A stretch of 36,594 nucleotides of DNA, taken from NCBI GenBank assembly GCA_029553505.1, contig JAKPKY010000165.1:1-36594 (forward strand), read 5' to 3'. Below, one piece after another: positions 30,031 through 36,594 of the stretch. Position numbers and translations under genes: made by a program. The stretch is from Planctomycetota bacterium (GTDB lineage Bacteria; Planctomycetota; Phycisphaerae; SM23-33). The notes under the pieces were generated by a model, which saw nothing but the letters and a program-made list of their open reading frames with translations, was not told the origin of the DNA and searched no databases. Positions within the stretch are counted from its first letter, which is position 1. The number at the start of each line of letters is the position of its first letter.

Positions 30031-32505
30031 TCAATGAAGCTGCCAATTCCGGCGGAGCAGCCATTCGACCGTCAGCAGGGCCACGAACAGAACGAACAGC
30101 ACGGGGAAGTGGTACAGCGCGTACTGGCGAGACTGCGGCGCGGCCGGCGCGAGGGCGGCGGAGCGCTCCACGAGACGGTCGATCATCTCCGGCAGGCGGG
30201 TCAGGTCGTCGCAGGCGCCCTGGCTGCGGGAGGCCAGGCGGGTCAGCAGGCCGTCGTCGCGGTCGGTGTTGTCCATCTCCGTCGAGTGCTTTTCGACGGT
30301 CAGCGTCATCTCGTCGGAACCGATCTCCTTGCCCTGCGCGTCGCGGGCAAGCAGGCGGACCGTGTAGACGCCGTCGCGCGGCGGGCGATAGGTCAGCTCG
30401 AACTGCCCTGCCGTGCCCGCCGGCGACATCGGGAGCGCCTCGCCGCGCCCCCCGCGCGGCGTCAGCAGGCACGAGACACTCGCGCCGGCGGCATCGGCCG
30501 ACTGCCCCTGCCGCACGCACGCCAGGATCTTCACGCTCTCGCCGATGGCGATGCAGGTGCGGTCGAGGCGCAGGATGGCCGCCGACGGCGCCTTGCGGGC
30601 CTTCGTCTCGGCGCCGGCGAGCCAGCGGATCGTCTGTCCCCAAAAGCGGTGATACGGGCTGTCGGCGCCGAGCCCCTGGAGGGGCAGGAACCACTGCCAG
30701 GTGGTGTCGGCCGTGAAAACCACCGCGCGCCCCGCGCCGAACCGTTGCGCCGCCAGCACCGCCAGCGGGCCCGCCTCGTTCTGGCGCGTCGGATGCACCG
30801 CCAGGGCCGTCCGGGGCTTGGCGCGGACCGCCTGTACGCAGCCGAGCAGTTCCGGCAAAGCCGTCAACGCGCCGTCGGGTTTGCGCCCGCCAGGGCCCGA
30901 AAAATAGCCGGAAATTCCCTCGAAAATCGGGTGGGACTCGCCATCGGCCGTCAGTTGCGGGACAAAAGGCGTCGCCTCCTGCCCTTGGCTGCGCGTGCCG
31001 ACCTCGACGGGCAGAACCTCCTCCAGGACCGTCTGCCCGTACCCGCCGGGCCCGAGGCTGTTGTGCCCGCCGAGCATGAGCAGCCCGCCGCCGTCGTTGA
31101 CGAACTGGCGGATTCGCGCCAGGCGCGCGTCGCCGAGGAACGTGCTGTCCAGGTCGCCCAGGATCAGCACGTCGAACAGGCGGAAGTCTTCGGCCTCGGT
31201 CGGCAGGCGGTCGAGCGTCTGCCCGCCGAGCGAGCCCTGCGCCCAGAACCGGTTGCCCGAGACGCGCACCAGCGCCTGCAACTGCACGTTCGGGTCCGAA
31301 TCGAGCAGGCGGCGCAGGAACTTGTACTCGGGGCGCATCGAGCCTTCGACGTACAGCACGCGGATTCGCGGCTGGGCCACCAGCACGTGCAGCTCGGTGC
31401 GGTTGTCGTCGGTGACGGTTTCGTCGCGGTCAGCCGGTACGGAGATGCGGAGGACGCGGACGACGTCGTCGCCTCCGCCCGGCGCGTCGCGCGGCGTCCA
31501 GCGGAGCTGCGCCTCCCACAGCGAGCCGCCGGCCTTGCGGAACGCCGCCGTCTCGACAGGCGTATCCGAGGCGCCTTCCAGCAGCTGCGCCGGGGCGGGA
31601 GAGGCGATCCCCGTCACCTTCGCCTGCACGGTCAGCGAGGTAGTGTTGTTCTTGATGACTTCCAGCGGCGCGTCGGCCGCCACGATCCGGATGTTCGGCC
31701 TGCCGGCAGCGGCGCGTCCCTTGGAGCCCACGGCTGCGGCGTAGACCGGCACGCCCGACTCGACGGCGGCGTCCACCACGCGGTCGGGGGCGTTGTGGGC
31801 CCCGTCGGTAATCAGCAGCACGCCGGGAATGCGGTCGCGGCTGAAATCGTCCGCCGCCGCCCGCAGCGCCAGGGCGAGGTTCGTGCCGTCGCTCCCCTCG
31901 CCGCGCGGCGCCAGCTCGGACAGCTCCTCCAGCGAGCCCGCCGCCCGGAGCGACTCGCCGAAGTGGTAGTAGACGGGCTTGAACTTCCGCTCGATCCGCG
32001 ACTGCTGCGACTGGAGCATCTGGACGGCCTGCTGGTACCGCGAGGGGGTGCTGGGGTCGTCGGTCACGGACATCGACGCGCTGCGGTCGACCAGGACAGG
32101 CAGGCGGATGCGGGCGTCGGCGGCGCCGGGCGTGCAGCTGATGGCCGGCTTGAACAGCGCCAGCAGCAGCGTGCCGACGGCCAGGCAGCGCAGGACCATC
32201 AGCACCGCCAGGCGGGCCTTGCCGAGATAGGCGTAGACCGCGCGGTAGAACACGGCCACCGCCAGCGCCAATTGCACGCCCAGCAGCGTCATCCACGCGC
32301 CCGGGCCGGCAGACTTTGCTGCCAGCAGCGCGCCCAAGGCCGCCGGCAACAGCCCCGCCGCCACCGATGCCACGGCGTACCGCACGCGCCGCAGAAACAA
32401 CTGGTAGACGCCCCAGCCTACCAAAACCAGCGCGACGATCGCCCCGACGCCCAGCAACAGCGCGAAACTCCGCACGCCTAGAAATTGGAGCGACGCCGTC
32501 TCCAT
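30031..32505 (-). CDS. Large VWA/Bat-like membrane protein with amidotransferase-like domain
   Basis: 824 residues. Four hydrophobic helices in the first 120 residues, then a von Willebrand A domain from about 134 with a complete MIDAS start D140-R-S142-A-S144 (VLVDRSASMS) and GSDGTNLALALRAA plus LLITDGAHN. Next a region of beta strands, then from about 370 a class-I-glutamine-amidotransferase-like fold (RVLYVEGSMRPEYKFLRRLL; DVLILGDLDS; RIRQFVNDGGGLLMLGGHNSLGPGGY) without a clear catalytic Cys triad. A beta-rich segment (RLDRTCIAIGESVKILACV) resembling an Ig-like fold follows and a last helix (YHFPVLFVLFVALLTVEWLLRR, about 795-816). The same arrangement occurs in uncharacterised planctomycete proteins next to MoxR/BatA genes. 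Probably a scaffold or assembly factor in the inner membrane. First gene of a likely operon with DUF2752 and two lipoproteins. No MoxR ATPase nearby. Confidence 0.85.
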   Translation of the reverse strand: METASLQFLGVRSFALLLGVGAIVALVLVGWGVYQLFLRRVRYAVASVAAGLLPAALGALLAAKSAGPGAWMTLLGVQLALAVAVFYRAVYAYLGKARLAVLMVLRCLAVGTLLLALFKPAISCTPGAADARIRLPVLVDRSASMSVTDDPSTPSRYQQAVQMLQSQQSRIERKFKPVYYHFGESLRAAGSLEELSELAPRGEGSDGTNLALALRAAADDFSRDRIPGVLLITDGAHNAPDRVVDAAVESGVPVYAAAVGSKGRAAAGRPNIRIVAADAPLEVIKNNTTSLTVQAKVTGIASPAPAQLLEGASDTPVETAAFRKAGGSLWEAQLRWTPRDAPGGGDDVVRVLRISVPADRDETVTDDNRTELHVLVAQPRIRVLYVEGSMRPEYKFLRRLLDSDPNVQLQALVRVSGNRFWAQGSLGGQTLDRLPTEAEDFRLFDVLILGDLDSTFLGDARLARIRQFVNDGGGLLMLGGHNSLGPGGYGQTVLEEVLPVEVGTRSQGQEATPFVPQLTADGESHPIFEGISGYFSGPGGRKPDGALTALPELLGCVQAVRAKPRTALAVHPTRQNEAGPLAVLAAQRFGAGRAVVFTADTTWQWFLPLQGLGADSPYHRFWGQTIRWLAGAETKARKAPSAAILRLDRTCIAIGESVKILACVRQGQSADAAGASVSCLLTPRGGRGEALPMSPAGTAGQFELTYRPPRDGVYTVRLLARDAQGKEIGSDEMTLTVEKHSTEMDNTDRDDGLLTRLASRSQGACDDLTRLPEMIDRLVERSAALAPAAPQSRQYALYHFPVLFVLFVALLTVEWLLRRNWQLH

Positions 32506-32556
32506 GAGTATTGAATGTAGACCGGGCCCGGCGGTTCCGCAAGCGGGGAAGGAAGA

Positions 32557-32584
32557 GAGTGCATAGTGGCGAGTGCATAGTGGA
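32557..32584. repeat. Two tandem 14-bp copies of GAGTGCATAGTGGM
   Basis: Copies at 32557-32570 and 32571-32584, differing at the last base, in the 142-bp gap between the VWA gene start and the phosphoesterase stop. No role evident. Confidence 0.6.
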
Positions 32585-32647
32585 GAGTAAGAGAGCCCCG
32601 ACCGTGAGAGAGGGGTCGCCGCAAGCTGCTTGAAAAGTAGACGACGT

Positions 32648-34132
32648 TTACGGGCGGTAGAGCAGGTCGGCGACGTCGCGGCTGGGGGCGATGCGGCGGA
32701 GCATCTCCAGGTGCGGCCCGAAGGAGGCGGCTTCGCGCAGCTCGTGGGCGTCGGAGCCGAAGCTGATCTTCACCCCGCGCTGCATGCACGCGACGAAGAA
32801 TTCCTCCTCCGGCTGGTTGCAGTGGAAATTGATTTCCGCGGCGGCGCCGTGGGCGGCGAGCATCTCGGCCACGGGAACGTACAGGTCCGGCGGGGCTTGG
32901 CGCTTTTGCCAGGCGAAGACGCGGAACGGGTGCGCCAGCACGTCGACGCCGTTGGCCAGCAGCTTTTCAGTCGTCCGCAGGAAGCACTCGGCGAATTGGG
33001 CCTCGGTCATTCCGCTCGGGTCTTCCGGCAGCCAGTGGATCGCGCCGACCAGCGGATGGGGCCAGTCGCGGTCCTCGTCGCGGATCGTCAGCGCGCCGTC
33101 GGCGTCCAGCTCGACCTCCAGCCCGACGTGGACGAATTCGCCGCGTTTCGGGAGGATCGCCTCGCGGAATCGGGGCATCCGCGCGTCGGCGCCTTTGCGC
33201 CAGAGCGCCGGTTCGACGACGTGCCGGCCGTCCCAGAATTTCTCCCGCGCACAGTACAGCTGCGGGGCGTGCTCGACGAGGCACACGCCGCCCAGCCCGA
33301 ACGTCCGCGCCCGCTCGATGACGGCGTCGGCCGTCACGTCCTGGGCGCAGTAGGCGAATTCGGTGTGGGCATGGCAGTCCCAGAGGTTCGCCTCGGACGG
33401 CGCTGCCAGCGAGCGGACCTCGGCCGAGACCTCCCGCCCGCGCAGCGAAAGCATCGCGTAGCGGAAGGGCGGCTCGCACAATGCCGGCGCGGTGAAATAT
33501 TGCACGCCGCCGACGCGGTTGAGCGCCTGCCCGGCGTGGTAGTGTCCGCTGACCGACAGGCTCACGCCCGCCCGCTCGTAGCCGAGCACGATCTCGTCGC
33601 GGTTGGCATGCATGTAGGGGTAGTCGGCCTCGATGAGCGGGCTGAGCGGGTTGTGCTGGACGGCCACGAGCGGCGCGTCGCCGTCGCGCAGGGTCTGCGT
33701 CCAGGCCATCGTCTCGCCCGGGCGGGTGCAGTACTTGGCCTCAACGTACGGGTCGGCGAAGACCGCGAAGCGGTACGCCACGCCGTCCCGACTCGCCAGC
33801 TCGTGCAGGCCCGCGCGGGCGCCCAGGGCGCGCAGGAGGCGATCCGGGTCGCCGTCGTGGTTGCCTGGCGCGACCAGCAGCGGCGCGTCCGGAGCGGCCG
33901 CGTCCAGCTCCGCGCGCAGACCCGCCAGCAGCGCGTCGGCGTCGTCGCGCGTCCCGTCGTCCAGCAGGTCGCCCAGCAGCGCCACCGCGTCGAACCCGCC
34001 CCGCAGTCGGGCGTCGTCCAGCGCGCGGCGGAGCAGCTCGCGCCCCAGGCGACAGCGACGGTTCGCCTCCGGCGCGTCGCGCGTCGCGGAGTGGATGTCG
34101 GCGATCAGAAGCAGGCGAAACGCATCCGGCAT
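32648..34132 (-). CDS. Metallophosphoesterase-PHP fusion protein
   Basis: 494 residues from the ATG at 34132; the open frame extends over trpD upstream, but nothing there is protein-like on this strand. N-terminal calcineurin-like phosphoesterase, about 1-240, with all metal-site motifs: LIADIHS (Asp12, His14), LLGDLLDDG (Gly54-Asp55), PGNHDGD (90-96), VQHNP and SGHYHAG. C-terminal PHP-family phosphoesterase, about 250-494, starting DCHAHTEF (His254, His256), then LVEHAP, GLEVELD, AHPFRVFAW, INFHC and FGSDAHE. Both halves look complete, so the protein probably carries two separate metal-dependent phosphoesterase centres, as in successive steps on one phosphate-containing substrate (nucleotide, histidinol-phosphate-like or sugar phosphate). 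No signal peptide, cytoplasmic. Divergent from trpD with about 130 bases between. Confidence 0.9.
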   Translation of the reverse strand: MPDAFRLLLIADIHSATRDAPEANRRCRLGRELLRRALDDARLRGGFDAVALLGDLLDDGTRDDADALLAGLRAELDAAAPDAPLLVAPGNHDGDPDRLLRALGARAGLHELASRDGVAYRFAVFADPYVEAKYCTRPGETMAWTQTLRDGDAPLVAVQHNPLSPLIEADYPYMHANRDEIVLGYERAGVSLSVSGHYHAGQALNRVGGVQYFTAPALCEPPFRYAMLSLRGREVSAEVRSLAAPSEANLWDCHAHTEFAYCAQDVTADAVIERARTFGLGGVCLVEHAPQLYCAREKFWDGRHVVEPALWRKGADARMPRFREAILPKRGEFVHVGLEVELDADGALTIRDEDRDWPHPLVGAIHWLPEDPSGMTEAQFAECFLRTTEKLLANGVDVLAHPFRVFAWQKRQAPPDLYVPVAEMLAAHGAAAEINFHCNQPEEEFFVACMQRGVKISFGSDAHELREAASFGPHLEMLRRIAPSRDVADLLYRP

Positions 34133-34179
34133 GGACGAAGGCTCTCCTCGCCGGCCGAGTGGAATCCGTCGGGAGTTCC

Positions 34180-34209
34180 TTGGCCAGCGCAACGGGTCCG
34201 CCTTATAAT
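34180..34209 (+). promoter_or_regulatory. Promoter of trpD
   Basis: TTGGCC (34180-34185), 18-bp spacer, perfect TATAAT (34204-34209). Start of transcription expected near 34216, 46 bases before the ATG. Confidence 0.65.
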
Positions 34210-34261
34210 CCCCCTTGCCGCTGGCGGCAAGGGCAAACCCCCTCGCGGAAAGGGAGACACC

Positions 34262-35284
34262 ATGGCCGAACTCACGTACAGCGCGATCCTCAAGACCGTC
34301 GTGGGCGGCGGGAACCTCTCCCGCCCGCAGGCCCACGGGGCGTTCACGCAGATCATGGAAGGCCAGTGGACCGAGGCGCAGATCGCCGGACTGCTGGTGG
34401 CGCTGGCCGCCAAGGGCGAAACCGTCGACGAGATCGCCGGCGCCGCGATGGCCATGCGCGAGCACGTCGTCCGCATCGACACCGCGGGGCTGGACGTGCT
34501 CGACACCTGCGGCACGGGCGGGACCGGCCTGAGCACGTTCAACGTCTCGACGGCGGCGGCGCTGGTGCTGGCCGGCGCGGGCGTGCCCGTCGCCAAGCAC
34601 GGCAACCGCACCAACACGCGGGCGAGCGGGTCGGCCGACGTGCTGGCGGCGCTGGGGGTCAACCTGGACGCCCCGCCCGACCGCGTGGCGCGCTGCCTGC
34701 GCGAGGCGGGCGTATGCTTCTGCTTCGCCATCCGCTGCCACCCCGCGATGAAATACGCCGCGCCCGTCCGCAAACAGCTGGGCGTGCGGACCGTCTTCAA
34801 CGTGCTGGGCCCGCTGACCAACCCCGCCGGGGCGAAGCGACAGGTCATGGGCGTCTTCGACGAGAAGCTCACGGAGACGATCGCGGCCGTCCTCGGCGCC
34901 TTGGGCGCCGCGCGGGCCTGGGTGCTGCACGCCCACGACGGTCTCGATGAAATCTCCACCACCTCGCCGACGAAAATCTCCGAGTGGCGCGACGGCGCGG
35001 CGCGAACGTTCACCGTCCAGCCGGAGGACTTCGGCCTGAAGCGCGCATCGCTGGACGATCTGGCGGTGGACAGCCCGCAGGCGTCGGCGGAGGCGATCCG
35101 CGCGGTGCTGGCCGGCCAGGCCGGGCCCGCGCGCGACATCGTGGTGCTGAACGCCGCGGCGGGGCTGGTTGTCGCGGACCGCGCCAAGAGCCTCTCCGAC
35201 GCCCTTCCGCTGGCGGCAAAAGCGATCGATTCCGGCGCCGCACGCGGGGCGCTGGAAAAGCTTGTCGCTCTTTCCAACGAATAA
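34262..35284 (+). CDS. trpD: Anthranilate phosphoribosyltransferase
   Basis: 340 residues from the ATG at 34262, with GGGAG in front. Second step of tryptophan synthesis: anthranilate plus PRPP gives phosphoribosyl-anthranilate. Motifs: N-terminal helices WTEAQIAGLLVALAAKGETVDEIAGAAMAMREHV; glycine-rich phosphoribosyl loop DTCGTGGTGLSTFNVSTAAALV (residues 81-102); VAKHGNRTNTRASGSADVLAALGV; the FCFAIRCHPAMKYAAPVRKQLGVRTVFNVLGPLTNPA segment. All parts are present and of normal length. A stand-alone trp gene, not in an operon with trpE/G/C. Mutants or variants of this fold act on other bases, but the match to TrpD is strong. mqnA, another user of chorismate-derived carbon, follows on the same strand. 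Confidence 0.96.
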   Translation: MAELTYSAILKTVVGGGNLSRPQAHGAFTQIMEGQWTEAQIAGLLVALAAKGETVDEIAGAAMAMREHVVRIDTAGLDVLDTCGTGGTGLSTFNVSTAAALVLAGAGVPVAKHGNRTNTRASGSADVLAALGVNLDAPPDRVARCLREAGVCFCFAIRCHPAMKYAAPVRKQLGVRTVFNVLGPLTNPAGAKRQVMGVFDEKLTETIAAVLGALGAARAWVLHAHDGLDEISTTSPTKISEWRDGAARTFTVQPEDFGLKRASLDDLAVDSPQASAEAIRAVLAGQAGPARDIVVLNAAAGLVVADRAKSLSDALPLAAKAIDSGAARGALEKLVALSNE

Positions 35285-35295
35285 GACACGACTTA

Positions 35296-35322
35296 CCACA
35301 AAGGACACAAAGAACACAAAGG
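35296..35322. repeat. Three tandem 9-bp copies of MCACAAAGR
   Basis: CCACAAAGG, ACACAAAGA, ACACAAAGG in a row, just after the trpD stop. Simple repeat with a low-complexity look; it may be a leftover of slippage. Confidence 0.6.
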
Positions 35323-35382
35323 GGGAAGTTGTAACCGGGGCGACCCCTTCCGATTGTTTTCCTGCATTTTCCGCGATTGTTT

Positions 35383-35404
35383 CCGGGGGCGCTACAATGG
35401 TGTG
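35383..35404 (+). promoter_or_regulatory. Promoter-like box before mqnA, second copy
   Basis: CCGGGGGCGC, then TACAAT (35393-35398), then GGTGTG; the sister of 27431-27452. It is 59 bases before the GTG of mqnA, so it is well placed as its -10 region. Confidence 0.5.
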
Positions 35405-35462
35405 CGGGTGGAAAGTTTGCCCGCGCAGGAGCCGACGCAATTCCAACCATCGCAGGCACGTC

Positions 35463-36281
35463 GTGAGCAAGGATGAGCCATCTTCGCGTGTGGCGTTTCG
35501 CGTCGCATTGCCTTCGTACCTGGCGTGCAGGCCGCTGATCGAAGGCCTGGCTGGGCGCGAGGACGTGCGGGTGGAGTTCGCCCCGCCAGTGGCGCTGGCG
35601 GCCCTGCTGCGGGCCGGGCACGCCGACGCGGCGCTCGTGCCGCCGATCGACCTCCATCGGCCCGGCGAACCGCTGGTGGTTCTCCCGGCAGGATGCCTGG
35701 CCAGCTGCGGACCGTCCCTGACGGCGCGGGTGTACCTGCGGATTCCCGCGCACCAGGTGCGCATCCTCTGGGCCGACGACGAGTTGCACAGCGAGCCGGC
35801 ACTGGCGCGCGTGCTGTGGCGCGAGTTGTTCGGCCGGCGACTGGCGGGAGTCCCGTTCGACGCGGGGCGGACAAGCCCGCCCGAGTCGGCGGAAGCCGTC
35901 CTGCTGGCGGGCGACCGCGCGGTGACGGACCCGCCGCTGGGCTTTTACGTGCAGATGGACCCCTGCGAGCTCTGGTTCGAGGCGACGGGCCTGCCGTTCG
36001 TCCACGGCGTGTGGGCGGCCCGGGCAGACAGAGACACCCGGCGGCTCTGCGACCTGCTGACGCGCGCCCGCGACCGGGGCCTGCGGCGGCTGGAGACCAT
36101 CGCCAGGCAAACCGGGCGCAGGCTGGGCTGGCCTGCCGACCTGGCTACGCGCTGCCTGTGCGAGCAGATGGACTACGATTTCTCCGACGCCTGCGAGGAC
36201 GGCATGGAAGAATTCTTCCAGTTCGCCCGTCGGGCCGGGGTGATCGGCTGCCTCCGCGACGTGCGTGTCCGCGAAGGGTGA
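35463..36281 (+). CDS. mqnA: Chorismate dehydratase MqnA (futalosine menaquinone pathway)
   Basis: 272 residues from the GTG at 35463, the usual length. Periplasmic-binding-protein-like fold used as an enzyme: converts chorismate to 3-[(1-carboxyvinyl)oxy]benzoate, first step of the alternative menaquinone route. Matching segments: FRVALPSYLACRPLIEGL (family: SY-N-RP-), VEFAPPVALAALLRAGHADAALVPPID, LVVLPAGCLASCGPSLTARVY, AEAVLLAGDRAVTD, WFEATGLPFVHGVWAARAD, and the end DAMEEFFQFARRAG-like stretch (EDGMEEFFQFARRAGVIG). Asn of the usual SYLNxRP is replaced by Ala/Cys here (SYLACRP), which is unusual for the site. The start is not certain: no good ribosome site; a longer frame would begin inside the promoter box. 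Other mqn genes are not in the window. Confidence 0.75.
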   Translation: MSKDEPSSRVAFRVALPSYLACRPLIEGLAGREDVRVEFAPPVALAALLRAGHADAALVPPIDLHRPGEPLVVLPAGCLASCGPSLTARVYLRIPAHQVRILWADDELHSEPALARVLWRELFGRRLAGVPFDAGRTSPPESAEAVLLAGDRAVTDPPLGFYVQMDPCELWFEATGLPFVHGVWAARADRDTRRLCDLLTRARDRGLRRLETIARQTGRRLGWPADLATRCLCEQMDYDFSDACEDGMEEFFQFARRAGVIGCLRDVRVREG

Positions 36282-36316
36282 GCTATACGCCAGGCCTCAG
36301 GCTACAGGCTACAGGT

Positions 36317-36394
36317 GGGGGTGGCACGGCTTGCTCGCAAGCCGTGTTCTTCGTCAATTCAGCAACACGCTTTGCAAGCAAAGCGTGCCACCCC
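36317..36394. repeat. REP-like double hairpin
   Basis: Two palindromes, CACGGCTTGC/GCAAGCCGTG (36325-36346) and CACGCTTTGC/GCAAAGCGTG (36366-36387), lie inside a larger inverted repeat (GGGGTGGCACG at 36318-36328 and CGTGCCACCCC at 36384-36394), giving a cruciform-like unit. Next to it are another short inverted repeat (ACGCC/GGCGT, 36431-36444) and a tandem CAGGCTA pair (36298-36311). Typical of dispersed bacterial interspersed palindromes; other copies are not in the window. Confidence 0.6.
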
Positions 36395-36463
36395 ACCGCG
36401 CTGGTAGTGTGCCCGTAAGGGCATGGGAAAACGCCTGACGGCGTCACTACAAGCAGCGACGGA

Positions 36464-36594
36464 TCATTTTCCGCGGAGCAGGTGGACCAGCGGGCGGGGG
36501 CGATCCACGCCGGCGATCCAGGTCGGACGCTCCACCCACGGGCAGATGCTCAGCACGTCGGTCATGTCCATCCAGTGCTCCAGGCGCGCCGGTT
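36464..36594 (-). CDS. 3' end of an unrecognised gene (runs off window)
   Basis: The last 42 codons of a minus-strand gene: ARLEHWMDMTDVLSICPWVE, then RPTWIAGVDRPRPLVHLLRGK and TGA at 36464-36466. The composition (Trp, Asp, Val, few Ser/Arg runs) looks like real protein, and the other frames do not. Too short to name; the rest lies beyond the window. Confidence 0.5.
   Translation of the reverse strand, partial: PARLEHWMDMTDVLSICPWVERPTWIAGVDRPRPLVHLLRGK

Noticed and set aside
29248-32481. 1077-codon plus-strand open frame over the VWA protein gene
   Set aside because: Shadow frame dominated by Arg, Ala and Gln; the minus strand has a MIDAS motif and membrane helices.
35296-35322. CRISPR-like repeats
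   Set aside because: The units are 9 bp, contiguous and without spacers, so they are a simple tandem repeat.
34133-35764. N-terminal extension of the phosphoesterase-PHP frame (1038 codons in total)
   Set aside because: The extension is antisense to trpD; real protein features begin at the ATG at 34132.

Overview
The window is a stretch of GC-rich bacterial chromosome (no rRNA, no CRISPR). The mix of genes suggests a member of the Planctomycetes/PVC group, perhaps Phycisphaerae-like: a formylglycine sulfatase, a heparinase II/III-type lyase, several Gfo/Idh/MocA oxidoreductases, a sugar-phosphate isomerase/epimerase, a UroD-like methyltransferase, a PEP-CTERM-like small protein and a futalosine-pathway MqnA. 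This placement is inference from gene content only.

Layout. 1-2.9 kb (minus): start of a heparinase-like lyase, a DegT-family sugar aminotransferase and an unknown membrane protein. 3.1-9.5 kb (plus): a strong promoter drives a periplasmic-binding-type protein overlapping (ATGA) a hybrid histidine kinase; next come a DUF485 protein and an acetate-permease-like symporter (overlapping TGATG) that carries an unusual domain of about 190 residues. 9.57-12.49 kb: a small low-GC island bounded by a 45-bp direct repeat of the 3' half of tRNA-Gly(CCC). It carries a radical-SAM protein and a convergent methyltransferase-like protein, with no recognisable integrase. 12.4-15.5 kb (minus): the intact tRNA-Gly, a Gfo/Idh/MocA oxidoreductase, a sugar isomerase and a nucleotidyltransferase/small-partner pair resembling a toxin-antitoxin module. 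15.5-17.9 kb: trmB and dnaA face each other across a 340-bp gap with DnaA boxes, a possible replication origin. 18.1-23.7 kb: a carbohydrate/methyl-group utilisation region (oxidoreductase, UroD-like protein, divergent AraC regulator, then IclR regulator overlapping a sulfatase).

23.7-27.3 kb (minus): dnaE. 27.4-27.6 kb: a promoter-like box, a structured leader with partial resemblance to a T-box and a strong terminator, but no gene behind it. 27.6-32.5 kb (minus): a small PEP-CTERM-like protein with its own consensus promoter, then a probable operon (read from high to low coordinates) of a large VWA/Bat-like membrane protein, a DUF2752 protein and two paralogous lipoproteins. 32.6-36.6 kb: a metallophosphoesterase-PHP fusion divergent from trpD, then mqnA (both trpD and mqnA products use chorismate), a REP-like double hairpin and the 3' end of an unrecognised gene.

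The most interesting items are the tRNA-Gly island with its uncharacterised two-gene cargo, the symporter with a large inserted domain next to a binding-protein/kinase pair, the orphan structured leader whose promoter-like box is repeated 8 kb away in front of mqnA, the phosphoesterase-PHP fusion, and the candidate origin beside dnaA. All assignments are by eye from motifs; no database search was run.
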